NCBI GenBank assembly: GCA_963780865.1
Contig: CAWADT010000022.1
Span: forward strand, 62,001-126,000
DNA length: 64,000 bases
Direction of reading: 5' to 3'
Source of the DNA: FEN-1073 sp963780865
Lineage (GTDB): Bacteria; Chloroflexota; Anaerolineae; Anaerolineales; RBG-16-64-43
The stretch's first letter is position 1, and each line of letters starts with the position of its first letter. The notes beneath the pieces are model-generated. The model searched no databases. It was not told where the DNA came from and saw only the letters and a program-made list of their open reading frames with translations. Position numbers and translations under genes: made by a program. Shown one piece after another: positions 54,075 to 62,861 of this stretch.

Positions 54075-54635
54075 GGTCGGTCTCCCAACGAGGAAAACGG
54101 TTGACTTCGCTTGAAAAGCTCCTGATGGTTAACTCAGTTTATATGATTGGTGTGATCGATGCAACCGGCGGATTTTTTTTACGCCACAATCGATCCGGAG
54201 CGGGCCGTTCAGGCAGCGCTGGGAAAGAGCGCTCGCCCACCGCAGAGCGAAGCGTTCCGCTGCCTCGCATGCCTGCTCCCGCGGCGAGTTCGGGCCGCGC
54301 GCCGCAACCGCACGTCACCGCAGAGCGCTTGAATCGACCGCGGTTGCAGGAGAGCAGGATCCGACGGATGTACGGGTTTGAGTCTATAGCTGCATCCGCT
54401 TTTCGAGAGGGGATAGGATGTCGATGGCTTGGTCTATACGGCAAGCTTCACCGTTTTTCCTTTTCCATATCCATGGCGATCGTCCTAATTAATCCCAAAC
54501 AATTAAAATGTTTACGATTGGTTTTTTCCCTACACTAAGGTTCACTTGGCATGATAAAAGCCCGCGGCGGCGGAAAATTTTCTCGCCAAGGACTATTCGG
54601 AATTCGTGCCTTGAATACTCCGCCAAGGAGGAAAA
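54075..54635. other. Intergenic region with no recognised gene
   Basis: This 561-bp divergent spacer holds the 5' regions of the secreted repeat protein (minus) and a lipoprotein (plus). A moderately GC-rich stretch at 54200-54330 contains several short GAGCG/CGCTC palindromes. I see no convincing small gene. Confidence 0.45.
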
Positions 54636-55280
54636 ATGGCCATGAAACTTTTGCCCTCTTCGGGTATCCGCTTTCGACCCCTTCGGCTGATGGGATTGGT
54701 GTGCCTGCTGGGCGTGTTGGCCGTCGCGTGCCTGGGTGGAACCCCCGGCTCGACGGTGACCGCGCCCACTGCCACGACGGCCGCGGGAGGCGGCACGCCC
54801 GCGGCGCCAACGTCAACGTCACCCGCCCCGGTAACCACGAGCGCCGTGAACGCAACCAATGTCTGCGCGCTGGCCACCCAGTCCGAAGTACAAACGGTTC
54901 TCGGTGGTGCAATTATCGCGACAAAACCCAGCACCGACGCCACTAGCATCCCCGGAGCAACCAGTTACTTTTGCACTTACTTGGGGACCGGCGTGGCGCT
55001 CATCACATCCGTCGCGGATATGGGTTCTCCCGCGGCGGCTTTGCAGGAGATGACTAGGCTGGTTGGCAACATGCGAACGAGCAACCCAAGCGCCACTGTC
55101 GTCCAGGAAAGCGGTCTGGGAGATCGGGTTTTTTGGACCGCGACGGCGAATGGTTGCGGCTATAACGTAGTGAAAGGCTCAATCGTCTTTAGCGTATCTT
55201 TGGGAGGAAGCATTGGCGACCCGTCCGCGCACAAGGCCGCCCTGAAGACCCTGGCGCAGTCCGTCGCCGCCAGGCTATAA
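54636..55280 (+). CDS. Lipoprotein with Thr/Pro/Ala-rich linker
   Basis: A 214-residue lipoprotein with a signal ending in LLGVLAVAC (Cys about residue 32). A low-complexity T/A/P linker runs to about residue 72, and the last ~140 residues form a compact domain with three to four Cys (VCALATQSEVQTVLGG, YFCTYLGTG, NGCGYNVVKG), reminiscent of DUF3558-like lipoprotein domains; the assignment is tentative. AAGGAGG supports the start, and a strong terminator follows at 55362. Confidence 0.75.
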   Translation: MAMKLLPSSGIRFRPLRLMGLVCLLGVLAVACLGGTPGSTVTAPTATTAAGGGTPAAPTSTSPAPVTTSAVNATNVCALATQSEVQTVLGGAIIATKPSTDATSIPGATSYFCTYLGTGVALITSVADMGSPAAALQEMTRLVGNMRTSNPSATVVQESGLGDRVFWTATANGCGYNVVKGSIVFSVSLGGSIGDPSAHKAALKTLAQSVAARL

Positions 55281-55361
55281 GTATCCATCGATCGATTGGT
55301 CCGGGATAAGCACCGCCATTCCGCCAATTCCCGGCAAGAATACGAAGACTGATGCTGCAGG

Positions 55362-55396
55362 AAAGAACGCCTCCAGGAAGGCGTTCTTTTTCTTTA
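55362..55396 (+). terminator. Rho-independent terminator
   Basis: A perfect 11-bp stem AAAGAACGCCT / AGGCGTTCTTT around loop CCAGGA, followed by TTCTTTA, 80 bp after the lipoprotein stop. Confidence 0.93.
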
Positions 55397-55449
55397 CCGG
55401 GCGTCCGGAGAATTTCTCGGAAGGTGATGGAAACAAATTGTTGCACTAT

Positions 55450-55625
55450 CAGAGTGTTGAAAAAGCCGGTCGAGCCCCGCCCCGCTTCGCGGAGCGAGGC
55501 CGGGGCAGCCCGCGTTCTATGCGGGCGTATCGAGACCCCACTGAAATCCGGTGGTCTCGCCCGCCCCGGCGGGTCGGGCCGGGGATACGTAAAAACCGCT
55601 ACTCGACCACCTACGGTGTTTTTTT
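55450..55625. repeat. Palindromic repeat of the GGTCGAG...CTCGACC type
   Basis: GCCGGTCGAGCCCCGCC at the left and CGCTACTCGACCACC at the right frame nested inverted repeats (GCATTCTATGCGGGC-like, CGTATCGAGACCCC with GGTGGTCTCG). The boxes match those of the element at 27019-27165. No gene is visible between it and the next stop codon. Confidence 0.7.
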
Positions 55626-55806
55626 CAATAACCTGTTATCAGGTTAATTTGTCCGCGGGCGCTGGTGTGGCCAGTGGGCTTGGCGATGGGTTGTGGATTG
55701 CCCGGCGGAACATTAAGCTCGTCGAGCGGTACCGATCCGCCAGAATGCGGCTTGCCGCCTTGTGTGAAGAAATGCTTTCCCTGCGATTGACCTATTTGAT
55801 CTTCCT

Positions 55807-56556
55807 TCATTCATGCGCAGGCGAGAGGAATTCCGCCACCAGCGCCTGCAGGCGCGCGTAATGGGACCCCGGCCAGAAAATTTTTCCGCAACCTGGGCAG
55901 CGGTAGAACTCGTCGAATCGTTCCCGCGTCCCGGGCGGCAGCCGGTCCCAAACCTCATTCTTCCCGACCGGTTGAAGCAGGCCGTTGCAGCTCAGGCAGC
56001 GTCGGAAAGGAGCGATCGCCCTCCGTAGGTCGAAGCGTTCCACCACTTCGCGCGCCTGTTCTCTCGGAGAGTCCGACCGCACGCAATAGCCCCGGGTGAC
56101 CTCGGAGCGTTTCAACAGGCCGCGGTCGCGGGTGAGCAGAATCCGCTGCTCGGCCGCGGATCGGCGGGCCAGTTCCTCATCCGTAAAATCGTTTCGGTAG
56201 GCGGAGTCCAAACCCAGCAAACGCAGGTAGGCGGCCAGCCGCCCGAGGTGTGCATCGAGAAGAAAACGGGGTTCGCGCAGCGGTTCGGGGCGCAGCCGCA
56301 GGAGGGGATGGATATCCAGCGCCTCGAAGGCGGGATAGACGCTGATCGAATCGCCGTTCCGCACGATGTATTGAAAATCCACCGACAGGCCGCCCGCCAG
56401 GATTAATTCCACTTCCGTGTGCGGTACGCCGAGGGATTCGATCATGTCCTTGATCGAGACTCTTCCGGAAAATTCGTGATCGAACCCGCGTTGCCGGCAC
56501 GCGGGCGCCAGGAAATCGTTGAGTTCGGAGTAGAAACGGAAAGTTGCGCGGGACAT
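55807..56556 (-). CDS. Mut7-C domain protein (ubiquitin-fold plus PIN-like RNase and zinc ribbon)
   Basis: A 249-residue protein. The N-terminal ~80 residues look like the small ubiquitin/ThiS-like fold found before Mut7-C domains (ATFRFYSELNDFLAPACRQR ... GNGDSISVYPAF-type end). The Mut7-C core is RFLLDAHLGRLAAYLRLLGL, DFTDEELARRSAAEQRILLTRD (PIN-like acidic residues) and a C-terminal zinc ribbon (CLSCNGLLQ ... CPGCGKIFWPGSHY). Such proteins are predicted nucleases of unclear role. The start at 56556 has AGGAGG-type sequence upstream (CCTCCTATG... on the reverse strand). Confidence 0.92.
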   Translation of the reverse strand: MSRATFRFYSELNDFLAPACRQRGFDHEFSGRVSIKDMIESLGVPHTEVELILAGGLSVDFQYIVRNGDSISVYPAFEALDIHPLLRLRPEPLREPRFLLDAHLGRLAAYLRLLGLDSAYRNDFTDEELARRSAAEQRILLTRDRGLLKRSEVTRGYCVRSDSPREQAREVVERFDLRRAIAPFRRCLSCNGLLQPVGKNEVWDRLPPGTRERFDEFYRCPGCGKIFWPGSHYARLQALVAEFLSPAHE

Positions 56557-56582
56557 AGGAGGGTAGGCCGCGTCGGTCGCTT

Positions 56583-57722
56583 TTATCCTCGGAAAGAATC
56601 CCAAACCGCCAACGCCGGTTTCGGCGTCCCGTTGCGTTCCCGCAAACCCAAGGTCGAGAAGAAACGAAGCGTGTCCACCTTGTCTCCCTGCCCCTGACTT
56701 TGCAGGGCTTGTTGGTAGGAATCCATATTGAAGTCGTCGAGCACCAGGTAGATCCAGAAGGCCAGCCGCTTTCCTATCTGGCTGTGGATCGCGCTCAGGT
56801 AGAGAACCTGGTCTTGCGGAGTCCCGTGGGCGGGAGGAACATCCACCGAACCGAATCCCCCCTCGGCCACGGCCAGCGGTTTCGTCGTGCGTTCCAACAG
56901 CGGAGAATAGTAATTTTTGGGGATATCCGCGGCGGAGGGAAAGGCTACGAACGGGTAGGAGGAAATCGCCCACACGTCCAGATCCGGTTCGAAGGCTTCG
57001 ATCTCTTCCCATTTTATGGATGCGCCGCGGCCGGGTCCGGGAAGATCATAATTGTTCAAATCCTCCCATTGAAAGGTGACAAACACTTTTGTGCCGGGGG
57101 ATTCCGCTTTTATTTTTGCATAGGTATCGTGGTACAGGCTCAGAAAATTCGGAAAGTCGTTCGGGAACGCGTCGGCATAAGTGTTGATCTCCGAGGCTAA
57201 GCCCAGAAACCTTGGGTGAAAATCCTTTGCGATTCGAAGCGCAAAATTTTGAAAGGCCGCCCGGACGACCGGATTGCTGAAATCGGCGCCCGACAAATCG
57301 GGCGGGAGGCCCGCAAACTGGCGTCGATCCAACCCTTTCAAGGGATCCACAATAAAGAGGGCATCCAACCCGTTCTGCCAGGCTAGGTTTACTTGATTAT
57401 GGAGATCGTTCAAGGCTTTTGATTTCCCGTCTATCCCGCCGCGAAAATCATCCCACGGCACCGGCTGCTGGAGAAGCGCCACATCCCCGTGCTGGGCGAT
57501 CGCATGAAAGGTGCTCAAGACGCTCAATAGATTTACATCGGGCGGGGTGGGGAAAAAGCCGTAAACCGTCCGTCCGGAATCAAAAACCGATGGGGAAGGG
57601 GGAGAAGGCTGCGCGAATTTGCACCCGAGGGCCGCCAGAAGCATCCCCGCGGCGCAACGCGCGAGTCGCAAAGGGAAATGCTTTTTTTGAAACACCGGGC
57701 ATGCAGCGGAGGGCGGCATCAT
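56583..57722 (-). CDS. Glycosidase-like lipoprotein
   Basis: A 379-residue exported protein: signal with CAAGMLLAALGCKF (lipobox ALGC), then a TIM-barrel-like domain beginning SGRTVYGFFPTPPDVN. The pattern of strands and candidate catalytic acids (LGLASEINTYADAFPNDFPN for an acid/base Glu, LAVAEGGFGSVDVPP for a second Glu) suggests a GH5/GH53-type clan A glycosidase or an inactive relative. No exact family is given. It lies 73 bp before a TolB-like propeller protein on the same strand. Confidence 0.75.
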   Translation of the reverse strand: MMPPSAACPVFQKKHFPLRLARCAAGMLLAALGCKFAQPSPPSPSVFDSGRTVYGFFPTPPDVNLLSVLSTFHAIAQHGDVALLQQPVPWDDFRGGIDGKSKALNDLHNQVNLAWQNGLDALFIVDPLKGLDRRQFAGLPPDLSGADFSNPVVRAAFQNFALRIAKDFHPRFLGLASEINTYADAFPNDFPNFLSLYHDTYAKIKAESPGTKVFVTFQWEDLNNYDLPGPGRGASIKWEEIEAFEPDLDVWAISSYPFVAFPSAADIPKNYYSPLLERTTKPLAVAEGGFGSVDVPPAHGTPQDQVLYLSAIHSQIGKRLAFWIYLVLDDFNMDSYQQALQSQGQGDKVDTLRFFSTLGLRERNGTPKPALAVWDSFRG

Positions 57723-57793
57723 AGGTTTGTTGAAAATTTTATTGCCATTCGCCGGATGGCCTCGCGGGAATTTTCCCGCGGATGGCGCGGATC

Positions 57794-59470
57794 TTATTTC
57801 CAAACGACGGGCTGAAGCGTCACGCCGTCGGCCAGAAGGCGAAAGTCGGTTCCGTCGGGTCGGACGATGGAAAGCACCCCGCCGGTATCTTCGGCCGTCT
57901 CCGCTTGCACGATCGATATCCATCGCCCGTCCGGAGACCATTGCACGATGGGCGGGGTGTCCCGGAGCGTGGTCAAGCGGTGTTGTATCTGACCATCGCT
58001 GCCGATCAGCACGAGTTGCCGGGTGCGGCTGGTGAGCAGCAGAAAGGAAGACGCGTCGGGCGACCAAAGCGCTCCGAAGAGCGGGTCGAAACCGCCTTCC
58101 CCCATAGGGAGCGGGATGTACCGGAGGGTTTTATCCAATCCGGCTTGAATGATATAGGCTTGATCCGCCGGAGCTTCCGTTGCCAGGGCGTCGGTGACAG
58201 GTTTTTGCGGGGTGAGGAATGACAGGAATTTGCTGTCGGGCGACCAGTCGAAATGGTCACCCGCCGCAAGGCCGGGGACGTCTTGCAAATACGAGAGGAT
58301 GACAGAACGGGAATCGCTTATCCGGAACGCGGACGGGTACGGGACAAGATCCGGCAGACCCATATCCCAGGCGAAGATCCACTGGCTGTCCGGAGACCAA
58401 AGGATATCTCCGGCGAGAGGCTTCGGAATTCCGCCGTTTTTAATTCCGTTCAGCATTCCCGAACTGTCGGTGGGCACGGTGAAGAGGAAGCCGAGATTAT
58501 CCTTCACTCCACCCAGCGTCACCATCGCGATGTTTTTTCCATCCGGCGACCATTGCCAGGCCCAAACCGAAAGACTGAAACTGGATCCTTGGGGAAGTTT
58601 TTCGATCGGTTCCGCGTTGGTTCCATCAATATTTTCCGCTTGAAGATTAGCCAGATTCTGTCCGCCTACGAAGGCAATCCGCGCGCCGTCGGGAGAAATT
58701 TTGGCTGCGAGGCACGGGTCCGGCGATTGGGAGGTCAGGGAATGCGGTCCGCCGGAAACGGGAACGGAATCGGCAAGGCACGTTCCAGCTTCCAGATAGA
58801 GGAGTGAGAGCTCACCGGGGGTGGGAGTCCCGAGGAACAGAGTGGGCGTCGGAGAAATGGTGGGCGTCCGGGTGAGGGAGGGCGTAAAGGTGATCGTGGG
58901 CGTGCGTGTGACGGTGGGCGTCGCGCTTGGCGTAATGGCGGCCGTCAGGCTTGGGGTGAACGGTGTTAAGGTTCGTGTAACCCTTGGTGTGTTCGTGCTG
59001 TGCGGGAAGACCGGCAGATGAATGGCCGGTAGCTTGTTCTTCACCAGCGGAAAAAATAAAACACCTCCCGCGGCTAGCGTCGCTAGGAGTGCCAAAGCCA
59101 TCACCACGAAAATGATCTTCCATATTCCCGAGACGCCTCGCGCCGGCCGCTTCGGTTTTCGGGGTGCGGAATCCTTCGCCGCCGGAGGTTTACGGGGAGG
59201 GGGCGCCCGCCGGGCCTTCCTTTGGGCGCGCAAGGTGGCCAGACCTTCTTTTGCATATTCGCTTTTTGGAATGTTCCGCAGGCATTCTTCCAGGATGAGG
59301 ATTTGTTGTTCGGGGTCGGGTTCGGTCTGAACCAGCCAGAGCCAGGCCATTTCCAGATGTGGATTTTCCCCGACGAGTTTATGGAGCAACGCGTGCGCGT
59401 CTTCTATCCGTCCGGCGCGCGCGAGCGAAATGGCTTGCAGGAGCAAAGCATTTTCATCGGGTGGATTCAT
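57794..59470 (-). CDS. Membrane-anchored beta-propeller (PD40/TolB-like) protein with TPR-like N-terminus
   Basis: A 558-residue protein. The N-terminal ~80 residues are helical TPR-like (ALLLQAISLARAGRIEDAHA), then a basic Pro/Lys stretch, one membrane helix (IWKIIFVVMALALLATLAAGG, about 115-136), and a long Thr/Pro linker of TPTxTxTPS-type repeats. The rest is a beta-propeller of PD40-type blades (KISPDGARIAFVGG, QWSPDGKNIAMVTLGG, LWSPDSQWIFAWD, DWSPDSKFLSFLT, LWSPDASSFLLL, QWSPDGRWISIVQ). Such proteins are common in Anaerolineae and likely act outside the cell. A TATAAT box (minus strand) lies at 59505-59500. Confidence 0.88.
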   Translation of the reverse strand: MNPPDENALLLQAISLARAGRIEDAHALLHKLVGENPHLEMAWLWLVQTEPDPEQQILILEECLRNIPKSEYAKEGLATLRAQRKARRAPPPRKPPAAKDSAPRKPKRPARGVSGIWKIIFVVMALALLATLAAGGVLFFPLVKNKLPAIHLPVFPHSTNTPRVTRTLTPFTPSLTAAITPSATPTVTRTPTITFTPSLTRTPTISPTPTLFLGTPTPGELSLLYLEAGTCLADSVPVSGGPHSLTSQSPDPCLAAKISPDGARIAFVGGQNLANLQAENIDGTNAEPIEKLPQGSSFSLSVWAWQWSPDGKNIAMVTLGGVKDNLGFLFTVPTDSSGMLNGIKNGGIPKPLAGDILWSPDSQWIFAWDMGLPDLVPYPSAFRISDSRSVILSYLQDVPGLAAGDHFDWSPDSKFLSFLTPQKPVTDALATEAPADQAYIIQAGLDKTLRYIPLPMGEGGFDPLFGALWSPDASSFLLLTSRTRQLVLIGSDGQIQHRLTTLRDTPPIVQWSPDGRWISIVQAETAEDTGGVLSIVRPDGTDFRLLADGVTLQPVVWK

Positions 59471-59830
59471 GTGGAATCCGCAGTGCGGGATTCCTTCCGA
59501 TTATACAATATTGGGCGGACCGGGTCGGGGAATCCCGGACGAAAAAACGGGTGAGCTTTCCGCTGGACGAGTTTCCGCGGCCTGAAGGCAGAGCAAGATA
59601 CACACGGGTGCTGGCACCTGGCGGCGGTCTTTGCTATAGTGGGTTTGATTGCCAGCATGGAAGCAAGATGGGGGAGCGGATACTTAAAAGGCTTTCTTTT
59701 TCTTGAAAAGAAGACCTATAGGTTTTTTACGACCCTACGGGCACCCGATCGCTGGATATCGAGTGAGAAGGTCCTCGTAAAGATCATGGAGGACCATTGA
59801 GAGGTTCGAATATTTTTCAAGGAGGATTTC
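59471..59830. other. Divergent intergenic region
   Basis: It holds the -10 box of the propeller gene (minus) and an extended -10 TGCTATAGT at 59632-59640 for the plus strand, about 190 bp before the next gene. No gene or repeat is recognised in the rest. Confidence 0.45.
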
Positions 59831-61348
59831 ATGGTCCGACGGAATCTCATTTGGGGAATTGCCCTGGCGACCGCTCTGGCTTTTGATTATTTGTTTTGGA
59901 AACACGGACCGGGCATTTCCTTCTTCGTGTTTGTGGCGTTGTGCCTTACGGCGGGTGTCGTTTCAGCCGCGCTCTCGGGCGCGCGGCCCAATATCCGCAG
60001 CGCCGCGCTCATCCCATGCATCCTGATCGCCGCGGCGATCACGTTTCTGCGTTCCGAGCCCTTCACCGTTGTTTGCGGAGCGGCGCTTACGCTGGTTCTG
60101 ATGATCATCCTGGTTTATTCCTACCGCGGCGGCAAGTGGCCCTTCTACGGCCTCGTCGATCACATCCTGGCCGTGTTCCGATTGGGCGCCTCGGCCGTCC
60201 TGCATCCCGCGCTGCTCCCGGCCGCAAAGCCCGCTCCAGGGACGGCCGCTCCCGGAGCCGCATGGCGCCGCTGGCTGCCGCCCGTGCTGCGCGGCCTGGT
60301 GCTCGCCCTTCCGGTGATCCTACTGCTGACGGCGCTGCTGGCTTCGGCCGATCCGGTGTTTGGAAGGATGGTGAATAACCTTCTCAATATCAACCAATTG
60401 CCGGAATATATCTTCCGACTCACCTACATCCTGGTCGGGACGTATCTGCTGGTCGGAGTGTTCCTCTTCGCGATTCTCTCCAGCGGGGAGGAGGGAATCC
60501 CCAGTCCGGAACATTCACGGCTCAGCCCGTTCATCGGGTTTATCGAGGCCGTGGTGGTTTTGGGTTGTGTGAGCCTGCTCTTCGCGGTGTTTGTCATCGT
60601 CCAATTCCGTTACTTCTTCGGCGGGGTTGAAAACATCACGGCGGAAGGCTTTACCTACGCCGAGTACGCGCGGCGGGGCTTCGGCGAGCTCCTCGCGGTG
60701 GCGCTGATCAGCCTGCTGCTGTTCCTGGGCTTGGGTTCGCTCACCCGGAAGGAAGATCCGCTCCGGCGCAAGGTATTCTCCGCGCTGGGAGCGATCCTCG
60801 TGGCGATGGTCTCGATCATCCTGGTCTCGGCCTACCGGCGGCTGTTGCTGTATGAAAGCGCATACGGGTTCACCGGACTGCGCCTCTACACCCAGGTGTT
60901 CATGATCTGGCTGGGAATTCTCCTGATCGGCGTGGCGGGGCTGGAAATCGCCGGGCGTATCCGCTGGTTCAGCCTGGCAATGCTTGTCGCCGCGTTCGGA
61001 TTCGCGCTTTCGCTGGCGGGTCTTAATGTGGATGGCTCCATCGTCCGATGGAACGGAGCGCGAGCTCTGGAAGGCGGCCGCCTGGACGCGGACTATCTGG
61101 ATTCGCTTTCCGCCGATGCGGTGCCGGCGCTGTTGGATCTCTATGCGGCCAGCACCGGCTCGGAAAAGGATACGCTTGGATCGGGACTCGCCTGCCGATT
61201 GCTGAATCTGGAAACTCGCCGGCAGACCGCCTGGCAGGAATATACCGTCCCACGGGCGCAAGCGCTAAACCTATTGAGAGCCAGCTCGATCCTCAAGGAC
61301 TATCCGGTTTTGGAATTCAACGGGAATTGCGTTAGCGGTCGGCAGTGA
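59831..61348 (+). CDS. DUF4173/DUF4153-type polytopic membrane protein
   Basis: A 505-residue membrane protein with about ten to twelve helices. The block LALPVILLLTALLASADPVFGRMV with downstream SPFIGFIEAVVVLGCVSLLFA and QFRYFFGGVENITAEGFTYAEYARRGFGELL is diagnostic of the DUF4173 group. The function is unknown; members are often near sporulation- or envelope-related regulators. AAGGAGG precedes the ATG at 59831, and a terminator follows at 61400. Confidence 0.87.
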   Translation: MVRRNLIWGIALATALAFDYLFWKHGPGISFFVFVALCLTAGVVSAALSGARPNIRSAALIPCILIAAAITFLRSEPFTVVCGAALTLVLMIILVYSYRGGKWPFYGLVDHILAVFRLGASAVLHPALLPAAKPAPGTAAPGAAWRRWLPPVLRGLVLALPVILLLTALLASADPVFGRMVNNLLNINQLPEYIFRLTYILVGTYLLVGVFLFAILSSGEEGIPSPEHSRLSPFIGFIEAVVVLGCVSLLFAVFVIVQFRYFFGGVENITAEGFTYAEYARRGFGELLAVALISLLLFLGLGSLTRKEDPLRRKVFSALGAILVAMVSIILVSAYRRLLLYESAYGFTGLRLYTQVFMIWLGILLIGVAGLEIAGRIRWFSLAMLVAAFGFALSLAGLNVDGSIVRWNGARALEGGRLDADYLDSLSADAVPALLDLYAASTGSEKDTLGSGLACRLLNLETRRQTAWQEYTVPRAQALNLLRASSILKDYPVLEFNGNCVSGRQ

Positions 61349-61399
61349 GCACGCGCGATGTCCGGGGCAAGCCGTCATAGATTTAATATTAAATAGAAG

Positions 61400-61458
61400 A
61401 GACCGCGTCGAAGTTTGTTTGGACCGTGTCGGGCTTTCAGACCGACGCGGTCTTTTTA
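61400..61458 (+). terminator. Rho-independent terminator
   Basis: AGACCGCGTCG (61400-61410) pairs with CGACGCGGTCT (61443-61453), followed by TTTTTAT. The long loop holds a second, imperfect GACC..GTC-type hairpin. Confidence 0.85.
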
Positions 61459-61597
61459 TCCCGCTCTCGCGGGATGATGAATACCCCGCAGCTTGCCCCG
61501 CACTCCTCTATATTAATCGAAGAGTGCGGGGCAAGCTGCGCAGTTCTTGTGGGTTGTGCCCTTTGATACCGCGCGGCTTGCTGCGCGGTCATTCATC
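61455..61597. repeat. Long palindromic repeat, family copy B (intact)
   Basis: TTATCCCGCTCTCGCGGGATGA starts the element; its main stem is GCAGCTTGCCCCGCACTC with GAGTGCGGGGCAAGCTGC around loop CTCTATATTAATCGAA, and it ends with GATACCGCGCGGC and TTGCTGCGCGG. Same layout as copies A (15347) and C (45463/47529). Its right end touches the stop codon of the next gene. Confidence 0.88.
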
Positions 61598-62492
61598 AGA
61601 TCACGGCCGCGAGGGGCGCGGGGGCTGCGATACTACTCGCGGCGGCGCCGCGTGCGCGGGCATCCTCAACCTGGCGCGCCCAGAGGAACAGGCAGGTATG
61701 ATAAGCCGTCTTGGCGTAGGAGGCGAGCACGGTGGCCACGGCGATGACGATACCGGCGATCAGAACCGCCGCTCCGAGACCCGCGACGACGCCCGCGGCC
61801 GACCAGGAAGAGAATCTTCCGGCGAGGTAGAAAATCCCTCCGCCCACGGCAAACGCCAGCACGATGACGACCGCGGCGAGGATATCCACCACCCCGGTCA
61901 CCCCGATTTCAGTGACCGCCACGAGCAAAAGATTGTCCTTGATAATCTGAGTGGCGCGTTTGAGCGATTGGCCGAGGTTTAGGTCTTCGAGAATCATAGC
62001 GGGAAGCACAAAGTAGGTGGCGGTGGTCCAGACTGCCGCGAGGATTCCCGCCAGCATCCCGCCCAGCAGATTTTGGCGCCCGCGCCGCCCGCTGCCAAAT
62101 AGATTTTCCAGCAGTTTTACCAGCGTCGATGCGGCCGCGAGGGAAAGGATGTTGAACAGCTCCCGGCGGACGGCGGCCCAGGCCTGGTCCATCCGGCCGT
62201 CGCCTTCGGTCAGATAATCGTAGACCAGGCGGACGGTCATTCCGGAAAAGACGTAGGCGACGGCGTATTCCAGGAAGAAAACCACAGGACTGAGGATCAG
62301 GAAGATCCACGGCAGATAAGCGCGAATTCCCGGCAGGAAGGCCAGGCCGATGCCGGCCACGGCGCCGAACAGCGACACGACCGCTCCGAGAATCAGGGCG
62401 TAGATGGACGGTTTTACCAGGTCGGGGTCCTTCACGGCCATCTGGTAGGCCTGGCCCAAAAACCCGAACCCGCGCCGGAAGGAATTCATCAT
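61596..62492 (-). CDS. DUF6159-like polytopic membrane protein
   Basis: A 298-residue membrane protein with about six helices, including FLPGIRAYLPWIFLILSPVVF and GVVAGLGAAVLIAGIVIAVA. The opening (FRRGFGFLGQAYQMAVKDPDLV) and the DQAW..R...L segment fit a widespread uncharacterised family (DUF6159-like). Function unknown. The stop codon lies at the edge of repeat copy B. GGAGG is upstream of the ATG. Confidence 0.82.
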   Translation of the reverse strand: MMNSFRRGFGFLGQAYQMAVKDPDLVKPSIYALILGAVVSLFGAVAGIGLAFLPGIRAYLPWIFLILSPVVFFLEYAVAYVFSGMTVRLVYDYLTEGDGRMDQAWAAVRRELFNILSLAAASTLVKLLENLFGSGRRGRQNLLGGMLAGILAAVWTTATYFVLPAMILEDLNLGQSLKRATQIIKDNLLLVAVTEIGVTGVVDILAAVVIVLAFAVGGGIFYLAGRFSSWSAAGVVAGLGAAVLIAGIVIAVATVLASYAKTAYHTCLFLWARQVEDARARGAAASSIAAPAPLAAVI

Positions 62493-62861
62493 GGGAAAAC
62501 CTCCATGGGGAGTTGAGCGGTATCGTCAACCGTTTTCCGACGAAGCTTCAGATCTTTAATCGTATCACGAAAGCATGCAAGGGATTTGGCGTGGGTTGAA
62601 GAATTCAAGCGTATCTCTGCCGCCATATCCGCTGGCTTTCCCGCGAGACCTGTCTCGCAGCGGCGCCGGGTGGGAATCCCGTCCAGGGTTCATCACCATC
62701 ATTCGTTTTCTTATTCCTCCCCGCCGAAAGTTTTCCCATCGAGGCCAACGGACGAGGGCGCTGTGGACGCTTTACAATTGTTTTGACAGCCGGCATCCCC
62801 GCCTCTATAATCATCGGGAGCCGGCTTCCGCCGGCATGGCAGATTGAGAGCAGGCGCAAGC
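62493..62861. other. Divergent intergenic region
   Basis: It contains the promoter at 62783-62811 for the plus-strand gene. In the remaining sequence I see no gene; short palindromes such as GCCGGCTTCCGCCGGC (62820-62835) occur near the plus start. Confidence 0.5.
62783..62811 (+). promoter_or_regulatory. Perfect consensus sigma70-type promoter
   Basis: TTGACA (62783-62788), exactly 17 bp, then TATAAT (62806-62811). Transcription would start near 62818, about 44 bases before the TTG start codon of the membrane gene at 62862. Confidence 0.88.
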